Shown here piece by piece: positions 14,172-22,542 of a stretch of DNA of 22,604 nt. Origin of the DNA: Porphyromonadaceae bacterium UBA7141. GTDB taxonomy: Bacteria > Bacteroidota > Bacteroidia > Bacteroidales > Muribaculaceae. The translations under genes were made by a program, and so were the position numbers. The stretch's first letter is position 1. Each line of letters opens with the position of its first letter. The notes under the pieces were generated by a model, which worked only from the letters and a program-made list of their open reading frames with translations, was not told the origin of the DNA and did no database searches. Where the stretch lies: assembly GCA_002491945.1 (NCBI GenBank), contig DKWX01000065.1, positions 1 to 22,604 of the forward strand, written 5' to 3'.

Positions 14172-14202
14172 GTGGCTATTCCACTTTATTTCGCTATTTT
14201 TG
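14172..14202 (+). promoter_or_regulatory. Probable internal promoter ahead of thiE
   Basis: TATTTTTG (14195-14202) is a full -7 match in the 255-bp gap before thiE. The -33 position holds only GTGG or AGTG, a partial match. The transcript would begin near 14209 with about 140 nt of leader containing small hairpins: CCGAT/ATCGG (14218-14235), CTCCCG/CGGGAG (about 14279-14297) and CCGCA/TGCGG (about 14316-14330). Confidence 0.5.
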
Positions 14203-14351
14203 CATTTGCATCCCGCCCGATGAATCCAAATCGGCGTCAAGGGTGTTGACATAATGACGGATTTTTCGCCTCACGCGGCTCCCGCTCTCTACGGGAGGGG
14301 GGCTGAAGAAATTGCCGCAATCATGCGGATGCCACATCAAATCTAATACTT

Positions 14352-14975
14352 ATGCTGCAATACATAACCAATACTCAATGTCCCCGCCCGATTCCAGAGC
14401 AGGTGAAGGCGGTACTCGAAGGCGGGTGCCGTTGGATTCAGCTGCGTATGAAGGAGGCTACACTGGAGGAAGTGGCCGAAATGGCCCGAATCATCAAGCC
14501 TCTCACTGATGAGAAGGAAGCTTTCCTGATTATCAATGATTATGTCGACGTATGCCGCGATGTCAATTGCACAGGTGTGCATCTCGGCAAAAGCGACATG
14601 CCCCCTTCGAAGGCGCGTCTTGAGCTCGGCCCGCTGGCCGTAATCGGCGTCACGGCCAATACGTTCGCCGATATTGAGGCTGTGCGTTCGCTTGACATCG
14701 ATTATATCGGCATCGGCCCGTTCCGCAACACTGCCACCAAGGCTAATCTCGCTCCGATTCTCGGTCAGGACGGCGTGGCCCGGATCTGCGATCAGATGCA
14801 GACCGCTGAAATCAATATAGCCTGTGTGGCCGTAGGCGGCATTCGCACTGAGGATGTGCAGCCTTTGCTTGAGGCCGGATGCAACGGTCTGGCCATAAGC
14901 GGAGCAATCGCCTTTGCCGATGATATGGCGCAGGCCACTCGCAACTTTATCGCCATGCTCCCTGCAGGAGTATGA
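14352..14975 (+). CDS. thiE: Thiamine-phosphate synthase ThiE
   Basis: This 207-aa TIM-barrel enzyme condenses HMP-PP with thiazole phosphate to give thiamine phosphate and pyrophosphate. All expected blocks are present: IQLRMKEA (29-36, pyrophosphate Lys34), FLIINDYVDV (58-67, Asn62-Asp63), TGVHLGKSDMP (74-84), YIGIGPFRNTATK (118-130), VAVGGI (159-164) and GCNGLAISGAI (176-186). Length is typical. Its stop overlaps the ATG of thiG in an ATGA arrangement, a sign of coupled translation. It begins a tight thiE-thiG-thiC-thiH run, apparently with its own promoter after a 255-bp structured gap that separates it from the thiS pair. Confidence 0.94.
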   Translation: MLQYITNTQCPRPIPEQVKAVLEGGCRWIQLRMKEATLEEVAEMARIIKPLTDEKEAFLIINDYVDVCRDVNCTGVHLGKSDMPPSKARLELGPLAVIGVTANTFADIEAVRSLDIDYIGIGPFRNTATKANLAPILGQDGVARICDQMQTAEINIACVAVGGIRTEDVQPLLEAGCNGLAISGAIAFADDMAQATRNFIAMLPAGV

Positions 14976-15778
14976 CAACACAATATAACATCTTGACTAT
15001 GAACGATATCCTTAAAATCAGTGGGCGTAGTTTCTCTTCTCGCCTCTTTGTGGGCACCGGCAAGTTCCCCTCTTCCGAAAAGATGCTTGAAGCCATCATT
15101 GCCTCCGGTTCGGAAATGATTACGGTCGCAATGAAGCGAATCAACATGATGAATGAGGCCACCGACGATATGCTCACTCATATCAACCGCGAACGGGTGC
15201 AGCTCCTCCCCAACACATCGGGAGTGCGCGATGCCGGCGAAGCGGTACTGGCCGCACGCATGAGCCGCGAGATATTCCGCACTCCTTTTATCAAACTCGA
15301 AATCCATCCCGACCCACGCTACCTGATGCCCGACCCGATCGAGACTCTTAAGGCCACTGAGGTGCTGGCGGCTGAAGGATTTGTGGTGCTGCCTTATATC
15401 CAGGCAGATCCGGTGCTTTGCAAGCGTCTCGAAGAAGCAGGATCGGCTGCGGTCATGCCTCTCGGAGCCCCGATAGGCACCAACCGTGGCCTGCTGACTC
15501 GCGACATGCTCCGAATCATCATCGAGCAGAGCAACGTGCCGGTGATTATAGATGCCGGCCTGGGCGCGCCCTCACATGCCGCCGAGGCGATGGAGCTGGG
15601 GGCAGACGCGGTGCTGGTCAATACGGCCATAGCCGTGGCCGACGACCCTGTGAGAATGGCCCGGGCGTTCGCCAAGGGCGTGGAGGCAGGGCGAGAGGCA
15701 TTCCTCGCCGGACTGGGTGGCACCTCGGTCATGGCTCAGCCCACTTCTCCTCTCACTTCTTTCCTCAATGACCTATAA
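14972..15778 (+). CDS. thiG: Thiazole synthase ThiG
   Basis: This 268-aa enzyme builds thiazole phosphate from 1-deoxyxylulose 5-phosphate, dehydroglycine and ThiS thiocarboxylate. It carries the ThiG pattern SRLFVGTGKF (23-32), VAMKRINM (52-59), LLPNTSGVRDAGEAV (78-92), the Schiff-base Lys108 in FIKLEIHPD, LMPDPIETLKATE (118-130), IMP-like VMPLGAPIG and DAGLGAPSHAAEAMELGADAVLVNTA. The ATG at 14972 overlaps the thiE stop by four bases; an internal ATG at 14999 (MNDILKISG) fits the usual N terminus better and could be the true start. The thiC gene follows after 94 bp. The pairing with ThiH (rather than ThiO) indicates the tyrosine-based anaerobic route to dehydroglycine. Confidence 0.94.
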   Translation: MTTQYNILTMNDILKISGRSFSSRLFVGTGKFPSSEKMLEAIIASGSEMITVAMKRINMMNEATDDMLTHINRERVQLLPNTSGVRDAGEAVLAARMSREIFRTPFIKLEIHPDPRYLMPDPIETLKATEVLAAEGFVVLPYIQADPVLCKRLEEAGSAAVMPLGAPIGTNRGLLTRDMLRIIIEQSNVPVIIDAGLGAPSHAAEAMELGADAVLVNTAIAVADDPVRMARAFAKGVEAGREAFLAGLGGTSVMAQPTSPLTSFLNDL

Positions 15779-15872
15779 TAGAACTTGACTGCCTGACCGG
15801 AATATCTGCACCGCAGAAGATGCACCGCGCGGCCAAAGATTATTATAAATAAGATACTTACCATTACAATTC

Positions 15873-17585
15873 ATGAAAATCGATAATATCGACCTCTCGG
15901 CATATCCGAATTCAGATAAAGTCTATGTCGAGGGTAAGCTTTTCCCGATAAAGGTGGGAATGAGAGTAATCCACCAGTACCCTACCGTTAAAATCGAAGA
16001 TGGCAAACGTGTGGAGTATCCGAATGAGGATATCACAGTATACGACACCAGCGGCCTTTACACCGATCCTGACTATACGGTGGATATCAACAAGGGGCTG
16101 CCACGCCACCGCGAGGCCTGGGTCGAACAGCGTAATGACACCGAAGTGCAGCCCGACATCACAAGTGAATACGGCCGCGCTCGCCGGGATAATCCCGAAC
16201 TTGACGCCATCCGCTTCCCTGTGGCCCACAAGCCTCGTAGGGCTAAGGAGGGACACCGCGTCACTCAGATGCATTATGCCCGAAAGGGTATAATCACTCC
16301 GGAGATGGAGTATGTGGCGATACGCGAGAATCTCGACAATGAGAAGCGTGGCATTAAATCGCACATCACTCCGGAATTCGTGCGCGATGAGGTAGCGGCA
16401 GGACGCGCCGTCATCGCTGCCAATATCAACCACCCGGAGGCTGAACCGATGGTGATTGGTTCGGCCTTCAGCGTAAAGCTCAACACCAATATCGGAAATT
16501 CCGCCCTGTCTTCGGGCATCGAAGAGGAGGTGGCCAAAGCCGTCTGGAGCTGCTATTGGGGGGGCGACACTCTGATGGATCTCTCGACGGGCGACAATAT
16601 TCATGAGACTCGCGAATGGATTGTACGCAACTGCCCGGTGCCCGTAGGCACCGTGCCTATCTATCAGGCTCTTGAGAAGGTGAACGGAGACGTGCGCAGA
16701 CTCTCTTGGGAAATCTATCGCGATACACTGATCGAACAGTGTGAGCAGGGTGTGGATTATTTCACTATTCATGCCGGGGTGCTCCGCGAACATGCAGAGT
16801 TGGTGAAGGAGCGCCTTACGGGATGTGTGAGCCGCGGAGGCTCTATAATGACCCAGTGGACGGTGCTGCACAATCAGGAAAGTTTTCTTTACACACACTT
16901 TGATGAAATCTGCGAAATTCTAAATAAGTATGATGTCGCAGTCTCGCTGGGAGATGGAATGCGCCCGGGTTCGACCCATGACGCCAACGACCGCGCTCAG
17001 TTCCTTGAGCTCGATGTCCTCGGCCGACTCTGCCGCAAGGCGTGGGAGCATGACGTGCAGGTGCTTATCGAAGGCCCCGGACACGTACCCATGCACAAGA
17101 TTGCAGAGAATATGGAACGACAGAAGACCACCTGCGACAATGCCCCTTTCTATACTCTCGGACCTCTGACCACTGATATCGCTCCGGCCTACGACCACAT
17201 CACATCTGCAATCGGTGCGGCGATAATCTCGAATCTCGGCACTGCCATGATCTGTTACGTCACCCCCAAGGAGCATCTCTCCCTTCCTGACCTCAATGAC
17301 GTGCGCGAGGGTGTGATCACATATAAGATTGCAGCTCATGCAGCCGATTTGGCCAAGGGATTCCCGGGAGCTTCCGTCCGCGACGACGCTCTCTCGAAAG
17401 CCCGCTATGAATTCAGGTGGAAAGACCAGTTCAATCTGTCGCTCGACCCTGAAAAGGCAAAACGCTTCTACCTCCAGTCGCGACGCTCTGCACCCGATGC
17501 CGATGATAAGTTCTGCACTATGTGCGGTCCGAATTTCTGTGCGATGCGCATATCGCAGAACATTGCGGAAGAATGCGACAAGTAA
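15873..17585 (+). CDS. thiC: Phosphomethylpyrimidine synthase ThiC
   Basis: This 570-aa radical SAM enzyme rearranges aminoimidazole ribotide into HMP-P. The C-terminal cluster motif is CTMCGPNFC (Cys548, Cys551, Cys556), the unusual CxxCxxxxC 4Fe-4S site of ThiC. The central domain has the expected blocks MHYARKGIITPEMEY, the DLSTGDNIHETREWI region, VGTVPIYQAL, DYFTIHAGV, SRGGSIM, SLGDGMRPGS and IEGPGHVPMHKI. The N-terminal ThiC-associated domain (first about 100 residues) is also present. Length is normal for Bacteroidetes ThiC. It lies 94 bp after thiG and 14 bp before thiH. No riboswitch is visible in the thiG-thiC spacer. Cytosolic, oxygen-sensitive. Confidence 0.96.
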   Translation: MKIDNIDLSAYPNSDKVYVEGKLFPIKVGMRVIHQYPTVKIEDGKRVEYPNEDITVYDTSGLYTDPDYTVDINKGLPRHREAWVEQRNDTEVQPDITSEYGRARRDNPELDAIRFPVAHKPRRAKEGHRVTQMHYARKGIITPEMEYVAIRENLDNEKRGIKSHITPEFVRDEVAAGRAVIAANINHPEAEPMVIGSAFSVKLNTNIGNSALSSGIEEEVAKAVWSCYWGGDTLMDLSTGDNIHETREWIVRNCPVPVGTVPIYQALEKVNGDVRRLSWEIYRDTLIEQCEQGVDYFTIHAGVLREHAELVKERLTGCVSRGGSIMTQWTVLHNQESFLYTHFDEICEILNKYDVAVSLGDGMRPGSTHDANDRAQFLELDVLGRLCRKAWEHDVQVLIEGPGHVPMHKIAENMERQKTTCDNAPFYTLGPLTTDIAPAYDHITSAIGAAIISNLGTAMICYVTPKEHLSLPDLNDVREGVITYKIAAHAADLAKGFPGASVRDDALSKARYEFRWKDQFNLSLDPEKAKRFYLQSRRSAPDADDKFCTMCGPNFCAMRISQNIAEECDK

Positions 17586-17599
17586 CCAGCCACACGACA

Positions 17600-18775
17600 A
17601 TGATGACTCGTAAAGTATCAGATCCTGACCGCGACCATATCTTTGGTCGCGGTTATGCCGATATTATAGGGCGCTACGACTGGGATGAGACGGTGAGGAT
17701 GGTGGAACAAGCCTCCGCCGCCGATGTCGAACGTGCGATACGCAAAGCCCGGCTTAATGCCACCCCGCTGTCGCCCGAAGATTTCGCCGCGCTTATATCG
17801 GAAGCGGCCGCTCCCCGCATTGATGAGATGGCCGCTCTGAGCCGACATTTCACCGCCGAACGGTTTGGCAAGACTATCTCTCTTTATATCCCGATGTATG
17901 TGGGCAATGCCTGCACTAACAAGTGCGTCTACTGCGGATTCAATCACGACAATCCCATGGAGCGGACTGTACTCTCGCTGCAGCAGGTTGAGGAGGAATG
18001 CCGAGCCATCAGAAGACTGGCCCCTTTCGAGAATCTGCTTATCGTGGCCGGAGAATATCCTTCTCTCTGCGGTGTAGACTATCTTGAAAAGGTCCTTAAG
18101 GTGTGCCGTCCGTATTTCCATAATCTCACTATCGAGGTGCAGCCGATGCGCAGCGCCGACTACGAACGCCTTACACACGCCGGACTCAACGGCGTCGTAT
18201 GCTTCCAGGAGACTTATCACCGCGAATCATATGGCAAATATCATCCCAGGGGGATGAAGTCGTTTTTCGACTGGCGGCTAAACGGGTTCGACCGCATTGG
18301 GGAGGCCGGCGTGCATAAAATAGGCATGGGGGCGCTGCTTGGACTGGAGGACTGGCGAGGGGATGTGGTGATGCTGGCCCGACATCTGAGATATCTGCAA
18401 AAGAAGTACTGGAAATCGCGTTTCTCTGTCAATTTCCCGCGTATGCGCCCTTCTGAAAGCGGATTCAAGCCAAAAAGCATCATTTCCGACAGGCAGCTGG
18501 CCCAACTTACATTCGCATTCCGGCTATTTGACCATGACGCCGACATATCATATTCCACACGCGAACCGGCATTGCTGCGCGACAATATGGCGACTCTCGG
18601 GGTGACATCCATGAGCGCCGGAAGCCGCACCGAACCCGGCGGATACACTCATAAGGACGAGGAACTCGAGCAGTTCGAAGTCTGCGACTCCCGGACTCCC
18701 GCCGAAGTCGAAAAGGCTATCCGCCTCGTAGGGTACCAGCCCGTCTACAAGGACTGGGACGCCATATTCGACTGA
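17600..18775 (+). CDS. thiH: 2-iminoacetate (dehydroglycine) synthase ThiH
   Basis: This 391-aa radical SAM enzyme cleaves tyrosine to 2-iminoacetate and p-cresol, feeding ThiG. The SAM cluster motif is CTNKCVYC (Cys105, Cys109, Cys112) within YVGNACTNKCVYCGFNHDN. Other family blocks are VAGEYPSLCGVDYL, TIEVQPM, VVCFQETYHRESY, MGALLGLEDWR, SVNFPRMRPSE and STREPALLRDN with TSMSAGSRTEPGGY. I chose ATG at 17600, just after the thiC stop; a longer frame reaches back into thiC but is only overlap. It is the last gene of the thi run, facing a convergent gene across a strong hairpin. Many Bacteroidetes operons continue with thiF here; this one does not. Confidence 0.95.
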   Translation: MMTRKVSDPDRDHIFGRGYADIIGRYDWDETVRMVEQASAADVERAIRKARLNATPLSPEDFAALISEAAAPRIDEMAALSRHFTAERFGKTISLYIPMYVGNACTNKCVYCGFNHDNPMERTVLSLQQVEEECRAIRRLAPFENLLIVAGEYPSLCGVDYLEKVLKVCRPYFHNLTIEVQPMRSADYERLTHAGLNGVVCFQETYHRESYGKYHPRGMKSFFDWRLNGFDRIGEAGVHKIGMGALLGLEDWRGDVVMLARHLRYLQKKYWKSRFSVNFPRMRPSESGFKPKSIISDRQLAQLTFAFRLFDHDADISYSTREPALLRDNMATLGVTSMSAGSRTEPGGYTHKDEELEQFEVCDSRTPAEVEKAIRLVGYQPVYKDWDAIFD

Positions 18776-18892
18776 AAGCGCCTCTCCGGATTAACTCTAC
18801 AGTTATCAGACCGCGTCAAAATTTGAACTGCACACCAAAAGGGACTTGAAATATCAATTTTCAGGCAGACTGTACGATTCATCCGACATTAA

Positions 18893-18922
18893 GAGAGGGG
18901 AAGGCTACCGCCTTCCCCTCTC
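18893..18922. terminator. Bidirectional hairpin between convergent thiH and barrel genes
   Basis: GAGAGGGGAAGGC (18893-18905) and GCCTTCCCCTCTC (18910-18922) form a perfect 13-bp stem with a 4-nt loop. It lies 117 bp past thiH and 6 bp past the end of the minus-strand barrel gene. The T runs are short (TTAATG on the minus strand), but the convergent position supports termination from both sides. Confidence 0.7.
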
Positions 18923-18928
18923 CTGATA

Positions 18929-21118
18929 TCAGTGCAGCACGGAACTTTCAGGTGCGCTGATCTTATTGATTTCACCTCCACGGTCCACCTTTTTGCCGTA
19001 AGTGAAGGTGTATTGTATCGACATTCCCAGCATTCGTGATGCATCTGTAAAAGCCTCATGATTATAGAAATCATATCTGTCTGATTGCATTTCCAAGTCA
19101 GCGAATCCCCTTGTTTTGAACCAATTAAGGAATCTAAATCCAAATTTAAAGTTCCCGACTGCATAATTCACGATGATTCCATAGCTGTCAGGATACTTCG
19201 CTCTCACTCCCATCGACCATGCGTCAATATAGCGTCTGGGAGTTCGATAAAAGAGATACACTGACCAGTTATTACGCAAATACTGTGCATCAGCGTATGC
19301 AGAAAGCATATTCATCGACTGCGCATCGCATCCGGTAAGAACAGTACGTTCGGGGAGGACATCTACATGCAATGTAAGCGATCTGTTCAGGAGCCATCCT
19401 GTCAATCCAAGACAGCCCGTATACCTGTGCGCGTTGCCGCTGTTGATTGTACGTGACACCAATCCGTTGAGTCCGGGGATGTCATAGAATTCTCTTGCCT
19501 GCTTATTCGGATTGCCATTATATTCAAATAACACAAACATTCCGAATTCATTTATCGGCATATATGAATACTTCAGTGTCGCTTTCGCAAAAAGAGTGTT
19601 TCGCAAATCCGGATTACCTTGAATCCATAGCAGCTCATTGTCCTGCACAAGAGCGCTGTTGGCTGACGAGGGCGATGGATGACTGTTGCCCCACCATCCC
19701 TCCAGACTTAAGAAATTCTTACTGTCTGGCGCATATGAAAGCTGAAATCCCAGACGCGGATTCCATTCCGACAATTCATTTGTACCGTTCACCCGACCGA
19801 GCACGTATGATACCCCCACTCTGGAAAAAAGATTCAGTCCGCACCTCCAGCTCTGCATATATTCCATAAACAGCATATTCTCCGAAGATACCAGTTTCTG
19901 TGTGCCTGCATAGGACCCTGCATAGCCGGTATTGTATATGGCATTGGACGTAATCAACGTTGCACGCAATGTATTGTCATGGCCCATACGTTGGGAATAT
20001 TGAAAAGTACCATTGGGAGCATATACTTTCTCTCGACTGGAGTTTGCTATCTCGCTCAATTCCCCTACTCGATAAATGCTGTGGTTTTTATTCTCAGCAT
20101 AACTGAAATTCCACTTCGCCACTATGGAATTGTTAGCAGGGAGACTAAACACGTAGTAGCCGGATACAGCCGGTGAAATTGATTGCGAACCTGACTCGCG
20201 GTACGATGTAGACGCCGGTATAGCGGCACTGTATGTGACATCGGATGTATTTCTAACCCGAGGAGTCCCCGACCTATTGAATGATAAAGTATGCAAAATC
20301 TGACTTGTCGAGTCGTTATACGCCATACGCACCGACGCCCATTGGGAATTGGACTGATAAAGATAGTTCTTTCCACCCTGTTCGCGTTTCACTATCTCCG
20401 GGTAAACAACTCCGTCATATTCCACATTCTTGAAAATTCGAGTGGCATCTGTCTCACATAAGTCTGAATGCAATATACCTACGTTGCCACTCGCATCCAT
20501 AGTCCATTTCCCGGTCACAAATCTCGAATATACACTGCCATCAAAATTATCCGTTCCAAATATGGATCCGGTGCCATCCACTTTTGTATATCCGCCCCAT
20601 TCATACTCCACCAAAATGAAATTCACCACATTGGCAGCGCTCCCGAACCTCGGGTCTTCAGGATAATTGAGCACCTCTACCCTGAGTACATCCTCCGGTC
20701 GCAAGCCGTCCATATCCTGAGCTGTGGCAGGTATATAATTTATAAACACAGAAACCGAGCCGCCCAACATTGTCTTTACACTTGAATCGACAGGATTGAC
20801 CTTCAGCTGTGGGATCTGCATGTGAAGTAGCAGATCTGATGCATTCTGAGATACTTTTTTCGTCTTCTTGTCGGGGATATATTCCACACCGTATTTCACG
20901 ACTCTCTGAGTGCGACCATTCACCACAAAATCTTCAAGTTCTGTCACCTTCACACTGTCAGGCAATGCTTCATCTGATTGCTCCGCCGGCTCTATATCAT
21001 TATCGGCAAGCGATGCTCCGACTGCCTCAGATTGCGAAACTCCCCAAAAAAGGAGTATGATTGCAACCCTAAATAATCCTACTCCCAGCCCCCCTATTTT
21101 TCCACGATGCTTCATCAT
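18929..21118 (-). CDS. TonB-dependent-receptor-like outer membrane beta-barrel protein
   Basis: This 729-aa outer membrane protein has a signal peptide (hydrophobic about 10-33, cleavage near AVGA-SLAD). It has no N-terminal carboxypeptidase-like repeat domain. A plug-like domain follows (about 60-175): QNASDLLLHMQIPQLKVNP, GGSVSVFINYIPA, and RPEDVLRVEVLNYPEDPRFGSAANVVNFI, which is the plug ending where receptors have IEV..P....G. The rest consists of alternating aromatic beta strands, as in the OMP_b-brl_3 group, ending in MSIQYTFTYGKK. I see no clear TonB box. The ligand is unknown. It lies 102 bp downstream of the radical SAM/SPASM gene on the same strand, so it may export or import a modified peptide, or simply be a neighbour. 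Base composition is more AT-rich than the thi genes. Confidence 0.83.
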   Translation of the reverse strand: MMKHRGKIGGLGVGLFRVAIILLFWGVSQSEAVGASLADNDIEPAEQSDEALPDSVKVTELEDFVVNGRTQRVVKYGVEYIPDKKTKKVSQNASDLLLHMQIPQLKVNPVDSSVKTMLGGSVSVFINYIPATAQDMDGLRPEDVLRVEVLNYPEDPRFGSAANVVNFILVEYEWGGYTKVDGTGSIFGTDNFDGSVYSRFVTGKWTMDASGNVGILHSDLCETDATRIFKNVEYDGVVYPEIVKREQGGKNYLYQSNSQWASVRMAYNDSTSQILHTLSFNRSGTPRVRNTSDVTYSAAIPASTSYRESGSQSISPAVSGYYVFSLPANNSIVAKWNFSYAENKNHSIYRVGELSEIANSSREKVYAPNGTFQYSQRMGHDNTLRATLITSNAIYNTGYAGSYAGTQKLVSSENMLFMEYMQSWRCGLNLFSRVGVSYVLGRVNGTNELSEWNPRLGFQLSYAPDSKNFLSLEGWWGNSHPSPSSANSALVQDNELLWIQGNPDLRNTLFAKATLKYSYMPINEFGMFVLFEYNGNPNKQAREFYDIPGLNGLVSRTINSGNAHRYTGCLGLTGWLLNRSLTLHVDVLPERTVLTGCDAQSMNMLSAYADAQYLRNNWSVYLFYRTPRRYIDAWSMGVRAKYPDSYGIIVNYAVGNFKFGFRFLNWFKTRGFADLEMQSDRYDFYNHEAFTDASRMLGMSIQYTFTYGKKVDRGGEINKISAPESSVLH

Positions 21119-21148
21119 AATCTATAATACTATTTAGTTATAATTACT

Positions 21149-21208
21149 CTAAAAAAATCTCACTGACAAAATGATGAATCCGGAATCCATACATACTCCA
21201 ACTGACAT
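21149..21208 (-). CDS. Possible 19-aa peptide frame between radical SAM and barrel genes
   Basis: A short ATG-to-TAG frame (MSVGVCMDSGFIILSVRFF) lies in the 102-bp spacer between the radical SAM/SPASM gene and the barrel gene, on the same strand. It has one Cys and a hydrophobic C-terminal half, but no leader-like region or Gly-Gly site. It is recorded only because peptide maturases act on small peptides encoded close by; by length alone it is compatible with chance. Confidence 0.12.
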   Translation of the reverse strand: MSVGVCMDSGFIILSVRFF

Positions 21209-21220
21209 AGAATTGAAAAC

Positions 21221-22534
21221 TCATTTCACTGTCTGGAGATAATACTCATATAGCATGTCCTCCAACGCGCCTTCATCATTGTTCTTATAAACACTGCACA
21301 AATCATTCTTAGAACCATTCAACAGATTATCGACTCTCTTATTGGGGCATCCGCATGAACATATCGGAAACAATAGACAGTTTCTGCAATTGTTATCATC
21401 CACACCTGTCCCATGCAGCATAAATGCCCTAAAAAGTCTCGGATTAGTAATCTTATTATCAAAAATAGATCCTATTTCGTTTTGCGGAACACCTACATGT
21501 TCCCAACATCTATAGAGTTCACCTCTGGGGCCTATGACATGACTTGCTATTCCAGTAGCACAACAACCTTTATTGGCATGATGCGTAGGATATGATATTG
21601 ATTTACCTGATTGTCTGAGCAAACGCATAAATTCGACATAATCGCGGCTCGTAAAGAATGTCTCGCTTTCACATCCTTTATTTGCAATCAGTATACCAGG
21701 GTAATAGGATACATTTTTTCCTTCAAATTTACTGTCAAGCAGGTCTGCGACCTCAGAGTAGTCTCTGAAATTTGAATTGTCGACATTTATGCGTATGGAT
21801 AATTTTACCTCGGGTAATTCAGTACTTATGCGCTCAATATTGCACATAATCTCATCAAAAGAACCTGAGCCATCAGCATGAAATCTTTTCTTGTTATGAT
21901 GGCATTCATTCCCATCAAGAGTTATCTGCATATCATTCAGAGGATATTCCCGGAATAATGAGATTACTTTATCATCTATTAATGTCCCGTTGGTCACAAT
22001 GCTATGATTTATCAGACTTATATCCTCCAAGCGATTAAAACGCTCAAGAAGATAATCAATTCTGTCTGTACAAATAAGTGGCTCTCCTCCAAACCAAGTC
22101 ACGTTAAGCGTTTTTGCCGCATCCTGATTTCGTATAAACTCAACTACTCCATCAGCCGTGTTGTCATCCATTATTCCTATTGGTTTATTCTGTTCGAAAC
22201 AATAGGGACAACGCAAATTACACATCAGTGTTGGAGCAATTGTCAATGAGATATTTGTTCTGGAATACGACATTGTATTGCGTGCGATAACAATGTCATC
22301 GACATACGCATCGTCTGCCAATGGATTAACAAGTATCTCTTTCTCCTTTAACAACTCTATAAATTCTTTTTCGTCTTCTGAATGAGAATCTGATATACTT
22401 CCCTCATTTTGTATTGACTGAATAAATTCATAAGCATCTCTGGAGAGCTCATAAAAATTATTTCTCTTTGAATTGTATAAAAGGAATACATCACCCCTTG
22501 AAAACACCTTACAAAATCTTGATAGCACAAACAT
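21221..22534 (-). CDS. Radical SAM/SPASM peptide maturase-like enzyme
   Basis: This 437-aa enzyme has the layout of RiPP-modifying radical SAM proteins. The N-terminal region (about 1-75), with VFSRGDVFLLYNSKRNNFYEL and ILVNPL, resembles a PqqD-like peptide-recognition element. The SAM domain has APTLMCNLRCPYCFEQ (Cys105, Cys109, Cys112) and WFGGEPL (147-153). The C-terminal SPASM region has many cysteines (324, 325, 343, 383, 386, 392, 394, 396, 413) for two auxiliary clusters. Such enzymes install thioether or carbon-carbon links on precursor peptides; some instead activate sulfatases (anSME), but the N-terminal domain favours a peptide maturase. No precursor is confirmed in the window. The gene is clearly more AT-rich than the thi genes, suggesting a different origin. 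The barrel gene follows after 102 bp. Confidence 0.85.
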   Translation of the reverse strand: MFVLSRFCKVFSRGDVFLLYNSKRNNFYELSRDAYEFIQSIQNEGSISDSHSEDEKEFIELLKEKEILVNPLADDAYVDDIVIARNTMSYSRTNISLTIAPTLMCNLRCPYCFEQNKPIGIMDDNTADGVVEFIRNQDAAKTLNVTWFGGEPLICTDRIDYLLERFNRLEDISLINHSIVTNGTLIDDKVISLFREYPLNDMQITLDGNECHHNKKRFHADGSGSFDEIMCNIERISTELPEVKLSIRINVDNSNFRDYSEVADLLDSKFEGKNVSYYPGILIANKGCESETFFTSRDYVEFMRLLRQSGKSISYPTHHANKGCCATGIASHVIGPRGELYRCWEHVGVPQNEIGSIFDNKITNPRLFRAFMLHGTGVDDNNCRNCLLFPICSCGCPNKRVDNLLNGSKNDLCSVYKNNDEGALEDMLYEYYLQTVK

Positions 22535-22542
22535 ATTACATA

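Noticed and set aside
14209..14351. TPP riboswitch ahead of thiE
   Set aside because: GGGGGGCTGAAGA resembles the start of a thi element, but the CTGAGA core and the GATCTGGATAATGCC half are both missing, so it is not called.
17522..17599. Extended ThiH start inside thiC
   Set aside because: The added residues are an out-of-frame reading of the conserved ThiC cysteine motif; ATG 17600 gives the normal ThiH length.
18816..18836. AAATTTGAAC after thiH as another repeat end
   Set aside because: Only 10 bases match the repeat end and no inverted partner lies nearby; too short to call.
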